From JBAYDV01 sp041672845 (GTDB lineage: Bacteria > Bacteroidota > Bacteroidia > Bacteroidales > UBA932): 64,000 nt of DNA. Shown one piece after another: positions 47,806 to 56,203 of this stretch; position 1 is the stretch's first letter; each line of letters starts with the position of its first letter. The stretch lies in NCBI GenBank assembly GCA_041672845.1, contig JBAYYV010000002.1, positions 1-64,000 on the forward strand, written 5' to 3'. The notes below the pieces were generated by a model. It was not told where the DNA came from, ran no database searches, and saw only the letters and a program-made list of their open reading frames with translations. The translations under genes were made by a program, and so were the position numbers.

Positions 47806-47811
47806 TATATC

Positions 47812-48738
47812 TTAAGCCTCCATTTTTTTAGATTCTTGCTTAATAGCAATAGATTTAACTTCAGCATGATTTACCCCAATAGGGTTAACTTCAGCATGAT
47901 TAATCTCTAATTTTTTCTTCAAAGGAAAATTATCTGTAAGAATAGCTCCTGTAGGACATACATCTACACATTTTCTACAAAGACGACATTTATCATAGTC
48001 TATATATGATAAGAAATTTTCTACTTTTATAGCATCAAAAGGACAAACTTGCTCACATTTTTTGCAACCTATACAAGCATTAGCACAGGCTTTTCTAGCC
48101 ACACCACCCTTATCTTGATTCATACATGCTACATACACTCTTCTATTCTTCATTCCTTTATTACGTAATTCAATAATTCCTTGAGGACATGCTTTAACAC
48201 ATGCACCACAAGCCACACAATTATCTTCATTAACTTCAGGAAGACCAGTTTCTGTGTTCATTTTCAAAGCGTTAAAAACACATGCTTCTACACAATCACC
48301 TTGACCAAAACATCCGTATTTACAACCTGTATCTCCTTGATATAACGTTTTAATAACTTTACAAGAAGAGATTCCATCATAAACACTAGTTTTAGGCCTT
48401 GCTTCACAGGTACCGTTACATCTAACAACAGCTATCTTAGGAACATTTTCTTCGACAGCGTAACCCATAGTAGCCGCTACTTTCTTCATAACTTCGTTTC
48501 CACCTACTGGACAGAAAAATCCATCCAAAGAAGTAGCTTTAACGACATTTTCAGAAAAAGCACGACAACCAGCAAAACCACAGCCTCCACAATTAGCACC
48601 AGGCATAATAGCTTCTATTTGGTCGATTCGAGGGTCTTCTTCGACCTTAAATTTACGTGCTATTAAAAATAGCACCAGAGCTAATAATAACCCCAGAACA
48701 CTAAGGGTTACTACAGTATAAATAATAATATTAATCAT
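47812..48738 (-). CDS. rnfB: Rnf complex subunit B (ferredoxin-type)
   Basis: The entry point for electrons from ferredoxin (308 residues). N-terminal membrane anchor (about 3-25), then a CGGCGFAGCRAF cluster motif, a further Cys-rich part (CKYGCFGQGDCVEACVFNAL) and three ferredoxin-like motifs (CVACGACVKACP, CIGCKKCEQVCP, CRLCRKCVDVCP). The C-terminus carries an extra tail with two near-copies of NHAEV (about 280-294), from a 30-bp tandem duplication. It follows the RseC-like gene by 12 bases. Confidence 0.95.
   Translation of the reverse strand: MINIIIYTVVTLSVLGLLLALVLFLIARKFKVEEDPRIDQIEAIMPGANCGGCGFAGCRAFSENVVKATSLDGFFCPVGGNEVMKKVAATMGYAVEENVPKIAVVRCNGTCEARPKTSVYDGISSCKVIKTLYQGDTGCKYGCFGQGDCVEACVFNALKMNTETGLPEVNEDNCVACGACVKACPQGIIELRNKGMKNRRVYVACMNQDKGGVARKACANACIGCKKCEQVCPFDAIKVENFLSYIDYDKCRLCRKCVDVCPTGAILTDNFPLKKKLEINHAEVNPIGVNHAEVKSIAIKQESKKMEA
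47855..47901. repeat. 30-bp period tandem repeat in the rnfB 3' end
   Basis: A 17-base unit (TTAACTTCAGCATGATT on the plus strand) occurs at 47855-47871 and again at 47885-47901. It is in frame and repeats ten residues (NHAEVNPIGV, NHAEVKSIAI). Confidence 0.85.
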
Positions 48739-48750
48739 TCAATTTATAGT

Positions 48751-49167
48751 TTAATATTTATGAATAGAAAAATCGAAACTTCTTCCAATTCTTTTACCAC
48801 ACAAATATAAAATAACATAATATATAATGACAGCCCCTAATATAATGAGGCCGATTAGTAATTCGTTTTTTAAAAAGCTAGGCAAAGATATTAATAATAT
48901 AAGAAAAATCACAAGGGGAAGGCCATAAGAAATCCAGACAGCCTTATATCCTAATTTTTGCTTGATAGATACTTGCACATTTTCACCTACTTTATAATTT
49001 TCTTCTCCTTTATTCGTGACATTTATGATTTTATTAGCTTGGTCTGACATAGAACAAAAACCTCTGCCAGGACAAGTAGAACAAGCAGATTTACTAAGTA
49101 TTTCCACTTCTATCTTATCACCTTTCACACTTTTAATTTTTCCATCATGATTTATATCCATATGCAA
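48751..49167 (-). CDS. RseC/MucC-like membrane protein at the head of rnf
   Basis: A 138-residue protein. An N-terminal small beta domain with four cysteines (CSTCPGRGFC region, about 29-43) precedes two membrane helices (about 76-95 and 103-123). This matches the RseC/MucC family, which in some bacteria affects SoxR reduction together with Rnf-type (Rsx) complexes. Its place directly before rnfB supports a link to Rnf assembly or function. The first Met or the third residue may be the start. Confidence 0.85.
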   Translation of the reverse strand: MHMDINHDGKIKSVKGDKIEVEILSKSACSTCPGRGFCSMSDQANKIINVTNKGEENYKVGENVQVSIKQKLGYKAVWISYGLPLVIFLILLISLPSFLKNELLIGLIILGAVIIYYVILYLCGKRIGRSFDFSIHKY

Positions 49168-49277
49168 TATTTTTCTTAAGAAACTATATGACCTTATTAA
49201 TATTTAACTTTAATTACGTTTTAATCAATTATACTTTTAAATTTATAAATAGATTTTTTCTTGAGATAATAATTCTT

Positions 49278-50786
49278 TTATCCTAGAGGATCTTCTCCTT
49301 CCATAGAATCATAAACATTAGAATTATTCATTTCAGAATCATAACTTTGAGTATTATTCATATCAAAATTATCATCGATTCCGGAATCATTAGCATCTAA
49401 AAATTTAGCTTCTTGTTTTCTAAATTTCATAGGAACAGTCCCTGTAGAACCATTACGATGTTTAGCTATGATTAAATCGGCCTTCCCTTGCTGTGAAGGA
49501 TCTTCTTGAAGACCATAGTAATCAGGTCTATGTATAAACATTACTATATCTGCATCTTGTTCTATAGAACCAGATTCTCTAAGGTCACTCAATTGTGGTC
49601 TTTTACTCCCTCCTCTATTCTCTACTGCACGAGAAAGCTGAGAAAGTGCTACAATAGGGACATTAAGCTCTTTAGCCACAGCTTTTAAATTTCTAGAAAT
49701 ACTCGCCACTTCTTGTTCTCTCATACCTCTTAAATCAGGAGGTCCAGTCATTAACTGCAAATAGTCAATAATAATTATTTTAACATTAGCATCTTTAACT
49801 AATCTTCTAGCTTTAGATTTAAATTCATAAATAGAAAGTGAAGGAGTATCATCTATATATAATGGAGCTTTAGCTAAATCAATTATCTTTTCATGTAACT
49901 GTATTAACTCATGATCCGCCATTTTCTTACCACCTCTAATCTTTTCATTAGAAAGTTCAGTTTCAGATACTAATAATCTTTTAGCTAACTGTGTAGATGA
50001 CATTTCTAAAGAGAAAAAAGCTACTGGAGTATGATAAATTACAGACATATTCCTAGCCATAGTAAGCACAAAAGCTGTTTTACCCACAGAAGGTCTAGCT
50101 GCTAATATTATTAAGTCAGAATTTTGCCATCCCATAGTAACTTTATCTACACCTATAAAACCTGAAGCTAATCCACTTAAACCATCTTCTCGAGTTTGAT
50201 CTTTTTCGATTTGATCTACAGCTTCGGTCAAAACATCAGAAATTTTCTGAGTCTCTTTTTTCATACTTTTTTGAGCAAGAACAAAGAATTTTTCTTGAGT
50301 ATCACTTAATAAATCATCTACTGATTGATTATCATCAAAAGAATCTTTTAATACTGTATGAGAAATAGAAATAAGCTGTCTCTGAATATATTTTTGGACT
50401 AAAATTTTAACATGATAATCTATATGCGCTGCAGCACCGATTTTATTACTTAACCCAGAAAGATAATACTCACCACCTACAAATTCTAAAGAATTAGTTT
50501 TCTTTAATTCTTCACTTACAGTAAAAATATCAATAGGAGAATGTGCTGCATCTAAATTTTTTATAGCTTTAAAAATACGTCTATTAACTTCACTATAAAA
50601 ACACTCTTCTGTAAGACTCATCATAACGGAATAAACGATATCAGGTTCTATTAATAAAGAACCTAAAACAGCTTCCTCGGTAGGAATAGACTGTGGTGGC
50701 ACTAATCCCATCTCCATACCAATACTATCGACATCTATTTTTTTCTTCTTAGTAAATTTCTTGTTAGTGTTTTTAGTATCAGCCAT
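49278..50786 (-). CDS. dnaB: Replicative DNA helicase
   Basis: A hexameric 5'-3' helicase of the replication fork (502 residues). N-terminal domain (about 30-130; VPPQSIPTEEAVLGSLL), RecA-like motor with Walker A ARPSVGKT, the Walker B-type IIIIDYLQLM, and ALSQLSRAVENR. The C-terminal tail (about 450-502) is rich in Asp, Asn and Ser (SYDSEMNNSNVYDSMEGED). No intein is present. Confidence 0.95.
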   Translation of the reverse strand: MADTKNTNKKFTKKKKIDVDSIGMEMGLVPPQSIPTEEAVLGSLLIEPDIVYSVMMSLTEECFYSEVNRRIFKAIKNLDAAHSPIDIFTVSEELKKTNSLEFVGGEYYLSGLSNKIGAAAHIDYHVKILVQKYIQRQLISISHTVLKDSFDDNQSVDDLLSDTQEKFFVLAQKSMKKETQKISDVLTEAVDQIEKDQTREDGLSGLASGFIGVDKVTMGWQNSDLIILAARPSVGKTAFVLTMARNMSVIYHTPVAFFSLEMSSTQLAKRLLVSETELSNEKIRGGKKMADHELIQLHEKIIDLAKAPLYIDDTPSLSIYEFKSKARRLVKDANVKIIIIDYLQLMTGPPDLRGMREQEVASISRNLKAVAKELNVPIVALSQLSRAVENRGGSKRPQLSDLRESGSIEQDADIVMFIHRPDYYGLQEDPSQQGKADLIIAKHRNGSTGTVPMKFRKQEAKFLDANDSGIDDNFDMNNTQSYDSEMNNSNVYDSMEGEDPLG

Positions 50787-50835
50787 TATATATTAATATT
50801 TTGCTTTTAATTTAGAATTTATAAAAGTAATGATT

Positions 50836-52032
50836 TTAGAGAGAATTAAGAACTTTTTTAATGATATTTAATCCATATTCTAGTTCTTCATCTTTAATAA
50901 TTAATGGAGGAGCTATTCTAAAAGATGTAGGATTAAATAGGAAATAATCTGATATTAATCCTTGTTTCAGTAATTTAGGTATAATACTAGAAATTTTTTC
51001 CTTATCCCCTAAATCTATAGCGACTAACAAACCTGCTCTTCTTATTTCTTTAACTTGAATATTAGAAATCAAAGCATCTTCTATTATTTTAGATTTTCTT
51101 TCTACATCTTCATAATATTTTTCTCGAACCAATATTTTTAAAGATGCTAACGCTGCTGCACAACAAACTGGATGTCCTCCGAAAGTAGTAATATGACCTA
51201 ATATCGGGTTTTTTTGAAAGGCTTCAAGATTCTCTACTGAAGAAACACAAGCACCTAAAGGCATACCTCCACCTAATGCTTTAGCCAAGGTTATAATATC
51301 TGGTACTACATCGTATTTTAAACAAGCAAACAGGGATCCAGTTCTACCAAATCCTGTCTGAACTTCATCAAAAATTAGCATAGTAGAAGTCCCATCACAA
51401 CGCTTCCTTAATTTTTTAAGATAATTATCCTTTGGACAAATTACACCACCTTCTGCCTGAATAGGTTCTATTAATACACATGCTGTTTTTTCAGTTATAT
51501 ATTTTAAATCATCTACATTATTAAATCTAATATTTCTAACATCAGGTAATAATGGACGATAAGCGTTTTTAAAATATTCACTTCCTATCATGGAAAGACT
51601 ACCATGAGATGATCCATGATAAGCATTTACACAACTTATCATTTCAGTTCTACCAGTAATCCTTTTTGCTAATTTTAGAGCTACTTCATTAGCTTCACTA
51701 CCAGAATTAACATAATATACTGAATTAAGATTTTCTGGTAATAATGAAGTCAATAATTTAGCATGCAATACTTGAGGAGCTTCTATCATTTCTCCATAAA
51801 CCATAAGATGGAAGTAGTCATCGACTTGCTTTTTTACTGCTGCTATTATTTCCTTATTACCATGCCCTAGATTACTTACTGATACACCTGAGACAAAATC
51901 TAAATACTTTTTATTCTTCGTGTACAAAAAAACACCATCAGCTCGCTGAACTTCAAGTCCTAAAGGCGCTGGTGATGTTTGAGCTACATGCTGAAAAAAA
52001 AGCTTTCTAATACTGTTAGCTTCTATTTCCAT
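50836..52032 (-). CDS. Class III PLP aminotransferase
   Basis: A 398-residue fold type I aminotransferase. PLP features are NSGSEANEVALKLA, the IFDEVQTGFGRTG strand, and the lysine of TLAKALGGGMPLGA. It is close to acetylornithine/ornithine-type enzymes, but no arginine or lysine synthesis gene is near, so the substrate stays open. It begins 11 bases after the zinc-ribbon protein gene. Confidence 0.85.
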   Translation of the reverse strand: MEIEANSIRKLFFQHVAQTSPAPLGLEVQRADGVFLYTKNKKYLDFVSGVSVSNLGHGNKEIIAAVKKQVDDYFHLMVYGEMIEAPQVLHAKLLTSLLPENLNSVYYVNSGSEANEVALKLAKRITGRTEMISCVNAYHGSSHGSLSMIGSEYFKNAYRPLLPDVRNIRFNNVDDLKYITEKTACVLIEPIQAEGGVICPKDNYLKKLRKRCDGTSTMLIFDEVQTGFGRTGSLFACLKYDVVPDIITLAKALGGGMPLGACVSSVENLEAFQKNPILGHITTFGGHPVCCAAALASLKILVREKYYEDVERKSKIIEDALISNIQVKEIRRAGLLVAIDLGDKEKISSIIPKLLKQGLISDYFLFNPTSFRIAPPLIIKDEELEYGLNIIKKVLNSL

Positions 52033-52043
52033 ATAATATTTTC

Positions 52044-52931
52044 CTATACTTTCTTTATTTTTTTTCTAGTAATTCTTTTTTTAGAAACTGGTTCTTCCTC
52101 TACTGGTTTTATTTTTCCATCGAAATCATTACTAACTAAGATTCTACCACAATACTCACATACTATGATTTTCTTATTTGACATAATATCTATCTGACGC
52201 TGAGGTGGAATTTTATTAAAACATCCACCGCAAGCACCTTTATAAATAGTTACTACAGCTAAACCATTTCTTGCATTTGAACGAACTTTTTTATAAGCGA
52301 AATACATTCTTTCGTCTATTTTATTTTTAAGGTCTTCTATTTTTGCTAATAAATTTTCTTCTTCTTTAGCTGTTTCATCAGTAATAGATACCAATTCAGT
52401 CTTTTTGATTACTAAATCTTCTTCTCTTCCTACTAAGAATTCTTTAGTTTCTTTTAATTTTGCATTTTTTTCTAAAATGACTGTTTTTAATTCTGAGACT
52501 TTCTTTTCAGCTAGCTGAAAATTTAAATCTTCATTTTCGATTTCTTTAGATATAGCATTATATTCTCTACTATTCTTTACATTAGAGCGCTGATCTTCAT
52601 ATTTAATTTTAGCATCGCCAGCAATTGTTAATTCTTGCTTAGCTAAATTAGTTTCATGTTCTATATCAGAAATCTCTACTGTGATATTTGCTATCCTTGT
52701 CTTTTTACCCTCTATTTCATCCTCTAAATCCCTTACCTCTTCAGGAAGTTCTCCTCTTAAAAGGTGAATAGAATCTATCTTAGAATCTGCCTGCTGTATT
52801 TTATATAAAGTATGCAATTTTTCTTTCATGTTGTCAGCATCTGTATCTTTCATAGATGTAGATAGCGATGTAAAAGTTTCCCTATTATCAATAGGTGTTT
52901 CGATTTTTTTGTTTGATTTGCTTGTTGCCAT
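52044..52931 (-). CDS. Coiled-coil protein with C-terminal zinc ribbon
   Basis: A 295-residue protein. A polar N-terminal 30 residues is followed by long coiled-coil helices (about 40-215) and a C4 zinc ribbon (CGGCFNKIPPQRQ and CEYCGRIL, about 233-265), ending in a basic tail (KKRITRKKIKKV). This is the architecture of the CT398-like zinc-ribbon family. It lies 4 bases after the NIF3 gene, a common pairing in bacteria. Function is not established. Confidence 0.85.
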   Translation of the reverse strand: MATSKSNKKIETPIDNRETFTSLSTSMKDTDADNMKEKLHTLYKIQQADSKIDSIHLLRGELPEEVRDLEDEIEGKKTRIANITVEISDIEHETNLAKQELTIAGDAKIKYEDQRSNVKNSREYNAISKEIENEDLNFQLAEKKVSELKTVILEKNAKLKETKEFLVGREEDLVIKKTELVSITDETAKEEENLLAKIEDLKNKIDERMYFAYKKVRSNARNGLAVVTIYKGACGGCFNKIPPQRQIDIMSNKKIIVCEYCGRILVSNDFDGKIKPVEEEPVSKKRITRKKIKKV

Positions 52932-52935
52932 ATTC

Positions 52936-53718
52936 TTAATAGTAATATACCAAATTTTTATTCGATTTCGTAATGTAAGTGGCGAAGTTAGGAAAATTTT
53001 TCCTAACTAGTGTAAATATTGTTTTTAGTATCCCTATTTCACTTTCATAATGACCTATATCTAAAATCATGAAATCAGGATCTGGTAAAAAATAGTGATA
53101 AGTAATATCTCCAGAAATGTATGCTTGAGCACCACTTTCTTTAGCTTTATTGATTAATGAATGACCACTACCACCACATAAAGCCACTCTTTCTACTGAA
53201 ACATTTGGGACTTTAGAAGATTTAATTATTTCTAAATCGAAAATATTTTTAACTCTTTCTATAAATTCCATAGGCCCTGCAGACTTTGGTAAATCTCCTA
53301 CCACTCCTAAGCCTATATTATCATTAGACCCCTCTATATCTAAAATTTCTCTATTTATTAAGCCTAAAGCATCTGCCATCTGTCCACTAACACCATTTAT
53401 CACTTTATCAATAGCTGTATGAGAGCTATATATAATAATATCATTTTTAATAGCATATTCAATTATAGAACCAGTAAAATCATTATGAAGAATTTTTTTT
53501 ATACCATTAAAAATAAGTGGATGATGAGTAATCACCATATTTACTCCTAATGAAACAGCTTCTTCTAATAAATCCATACTACAGTCTAATCCTATTAAGA
53601 CTCCATCTACTTTCGCATTCATATTACCTATAGAAAACCCAGAATTATCCCAGTCTTCTTGATTGTATAAAGGTGCAAAGTCCTCTATCACAGCTGCTAT
53701 CTCTCTAGCACTTATCAT
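52936..53718 (-). CDS. NIF3-like dinuclear metal protein
   Basis: A 260-residue member of the NIF3/YbgI (GTP cyclohydrolase I type 2-like) family. Metal ligands are visible in ITHHPLIFNG, in HTAIDK and in the C-terminal GHYESEIG. It is the short form without the inserted PII-like domain found in longer homologs. It overlaps the MerR gene by 4 bases. The biochemical function of the family is not settled. Confidence 0.87.
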   Translation of the reverse strand: MISAREIAAVIEDFAPLYNQEDWDNSGFSIGNMNAKVDGVLIGLDCSMDLLEEAVSLGVNMVITHHPLIFNGIKKILHNDFTGSIIEYAIKNDIIIYSSHTAIDKVINGVSGQMADALGLINREILDIEGSNDNIGLGVVGDLPKSAGPMEFIERVKNIFDLEIIKSSKVPNVSVERVALCGGSGHSLINKAKESGAQAYISGDITYHYFLPDPDFMILDIGHYESEIGILKTIFTLVRKNFPNFATYITKSNKNLVYYY

Positions 53719-54074
53719 AATTCTTCTGTGGGTTTAGTTAAAGAATTGGAAATATCTAATAGTATCTCTTTTATTACAGATAAACGGTCAACTATTTCTG
53801 CACTTTTATCTTCTCCTTCTTTATTATCTAGCAATCTTTTATTAGCTCCTTCTAAAGTCATCCCTCTATCTTTTACTAAATGATGAATAGTTTTTAAGTT
53901 TTGAATGTCAGAAGGACTATATTTTCTATTACCTTTTTTATTCCTACCTGGCTTAATAAATGTAGGGAATTTATCTGTCCAAAATCTTACTAAAGAAGTA
54001 CTTTCATCTAAAATATCAGCTACTTCTCCTATAGAATAATACATCTTTACTACATTAAATTCCTTAAACGGCAT
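53715..54074 (-). CDS. MerR-family transcriptional regulator
   Basis: 119 residues. A MerR winged helix-turn-helix occupies about 11-80 (YYSIGEVADILDESTSLVRFW). No effector-binding Cys set is seen, and the dimerisation helix is short. It sits between the M23 peptidases and NIF3 in one direction. The second possible start is Met11. Its targets are unknown. Confidence 0.88.
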   Translation of the reverse strand: MPFKEFNVVKMYYSIGEVADILDESTSLVRFWTDKFPTFIKPGRNKKGNRKYSPSDIQNLKTIHHLVKDRGMTLEGANKRLLDNKEGEDKSAEIVDRLSVIKEILLDISNSLTKPTEEL

Positions 54075-54102
54075 AATATATAATTTTAATCTAGTGACTA
54101 TT

Positions 54103-55077
54103 TTAATCTAGTGACTGCCCTGTATTAATCGAAGTCATCAACATATCTAAATATTGATGTGAATCTAAATCACTAAAAAAATAATTTATTGGCTCTTGAT
54201 ATTTCTTATTTAATTCCACAGAATAATGTAAATGTGGTGCAAAACTCATTCCAGAATTACCTACTCTAGCTATTTTTTGGCCTTGTTTTACTCTCTGGTT
54301 ATTTCTCACTAGAATATCACTAAGATGAGAATAAGTTGTAATATAACCATTTTTATGTAGAATTCTAATTTTATTTCCATCAGCTTTTTTAGAATGTGAT
54401 ATACTAATCACTCTTCCATTAGCAGTAGCCACCACTTCTGTCCCTATAGAAGCTATTAAATCTACACCATTATGATTAATAAGTGTTTTATAAAATGGAT
54501 GAATTTTTTTACCTAAAGATGCTCCTACATTATGAAGATTGAAATTTCTAATAGGTAAAATAGATGGAATATTTTTTAATGAAACCTTAGAAGAATCTAT
54601 CACATTCATAATAGATGAAACTAATAATTTACTCTCTAATACAGCCGTTGATAATTTTTTTACACTAAATGATGTTTGATATATTATATGTTTATCTAAT
54701 ATATTATCATCTATATCATAATTCGGAATACTATCAGTATAAGAAGTTAAATATGTAGGTGGATCAGAATTAAATATATCTCTATAAATATTTTTATCCC
54801 TTATTTCTAGTCCATTCGCCGCATTCTCTAATACTTTTGCTTTTTCCCCTAACCCTTTATATTCTTTTTCGATAATTTTAGTTTCTCTAATAATTTCTCC
54901 TTCTTTAGCAGTTCTAAAAAGAGATGCAGTAATTAGATAATAAAGTATAGATAAACCGATAAATAATAATAATAATTTAGCTACTCTCCATATAATAGTT
55001 CTCCAAGAAATATGAGGTTTCTCATATTTTAAGGTCTCTTTATTATATTTAAAATCGTTATGCTTATTAACTTTCAT
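54103..55077 (-). CDS. M23 (LytM-type) peptidase, copy 1
   Basis: A 324-residue membrane-anchored protein. A short cytoplasmic lead (NKETLKYEK) precedes a membrane helix (about 32-52), a helical stalk and a C-terminal LytM domain. Zinc and active-site residues are in place: HNGVDL, TTYSHLS and APHLHYS. It probably cuts peptidoglycan cross-links or activates an amidase. It is a paralog of the next gene, with the same length and layout. Confidence 0.88.
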   Translation of the reverse strand: MKVNKHNDFKYNKETLKYEKPHISWRTIIWRVAKLLLLFIGLSILYYLITASLFRTAKEGEIIRETKIIEKEYKGLGEKAKVLENAANGLEIRDKNIYRDIFNSDPPTYLTSYTDSIPNYDIDDNILDKHIIYQTSFSVKKLSTAVLESKLLVSSIMNVIDSSKVSLKNIPSILPIRNFNLHNVGASLGKKIHPFYKTLINHNGVDLIASIGTEVVATANGRVISISHSKKADGNKIRILHKNGYITTYSHLSDILVRNNQRVKQGQKIARVGNSGMSFAPHLHYSVELNKKYQEPINYFFSDLDSHQYLDMLMTSINTGQSLD

Positions 55078-55118
55078 TTATGATTATTGCCTTCTTTTTT
55101 ATTAGACAGTCACTATTT

Positions 55119-56093
55119 TTAGACACCTTGATTAGATGGATTTTTTACTAGAAGTGCATAACTTTGAGGGGTGATATCGAAAGAAAAATAATTTATAGGA
55201 TTAACAGCTCTTCCTTTATACCTTATCTCATAATGAAGATGAGGTCCAGTAGTATGGCCCGTATTCCCTAGCGTAGCTATCATATCCCCACGACGAACTA
55301 TATCTCCTATTGATACATTTACAGAATGTAAATGAGCATATTTGGTTTTATAACCAAATCCATGGTCTATTTCTAAATAATTACCATAACCGAAAAAGTC
55401 ATAACCCACATTGGTAACTTTACCATTTCCCGTAGAATAAACTGGTTCTCCTATAGGTCCTGCTAAATCAATACCACTATGCATTTTATATCTATCTTTT
55501 GAAACAGGATCTAATCTCATACCGAATCTAGAAGAATATCTGATTCTACGATCAGTAGTCATAGGAGGAATACTAGGAATACAAACAGACATCTCATCTG
55601 CTCTTTTAGATAATGCTGTAAGTTCATCTAATGATTTAGACTGCACATATACTTTTTTATATAATATATCCATTTTCCGAACTGTGGCTGTAAGAATTCC
55701 AGAATTATCAAAATCCTTTAAATAAGAATATCGTTCTATTCCACCGAATCCAGCATTTCTCACATCAGAAGATATCTCATCCAAACCAAAAATAGGACGA
55801 TACATATTATTATCACGTTTCTCTATTTCAGATAAAATAGATTCAATATTATTATATCTTCTATTTAAAAATTGTAATTTTCCCTGCCATTTAATTAAAT
55901 TTCTTTCAGCGATTTGCTGTTTGGGAGTCTTATAATTCAAAACTCCTGAATAGAGATAGAAAGCTAGTAAGAAAAAAACAATACTAGAAACAAAATATGA
56001 AAAAAACTTAAGAACCTTCTTAGAAGTAGATTCCTTCATTTCTTCGCATTCTAACGTCTCTTTATTAAATTTATAATGTTTTTTTGAAGCCAT
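55119..56093 (-). CDS. M23 (LytM-type) peptidase, copy 2
   Basis: Also 324 residues: N-terminal lead FNKETLECEE, one membrane helix (about 28-48), stalk, and a LytM domain with HSGIDLAGPIGEPV, TKYAHLHS and TGPHLHYEI. All catalytic residues are present. It lies 41 bases upstream of copy 1 and diverges from alaS. This copy is closer to the usual family sequence than copy 1. Confidence 0.9.
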   Translation of the reverse strand: MASKKHYKFNKETLECEEMKESTSKKVLKFFSYFVSSIVFFLLAFYLYSGVLNYKTPKQQIAERNLIKWQGKLQFLNRRYNNIESILSEIEKRDNNMYRPIFGLDEISSDVRNAGFGGIERYSYLKDFDNSGILTATVRKMDILYKKVYVQSKSLDELTALSKRADEMSVCIPSIPPMTTDRRIRYSSRFGMRLDPVSKDRYKMHSGIDLAGPIGEPVYSTGNGKVTNVGYDFFGYGNYLEIDHGFGYKTKYAHLHSVNVSIGDIVRRGDMIATLGNTGHTTGPHLHYEIRYKGRAVNPINYFSFDITPQSYALLVKNPSNQGV

Positions 56094-56172
56094 TCTAACT
56101 TAAATTGAAATCTTTTACTATTAAATATAGTATATTATACCCTGCAAATTTAATTAATTTTAAATAAAAAAC

Positions 56173-56180
56173 TATTTTTG
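56173..56180 (+). promoter_or_regulatory. Possible -7 element of alaS
   Basis: TATTTTTG, 23 bases before the alaS ATG. No clear TTTG at the correct spacing. Confidence 0.35.
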
Positions 56181-56203
56181 TACTTTATTAATACTAAGAG
56201 AAT

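Noticed and set aside
49168..49277. Possible small RNA between the RseC-like gene and dnaB
   Set aside because: Only AT-rich sequence with no stable stem, promoter pair or terminator.
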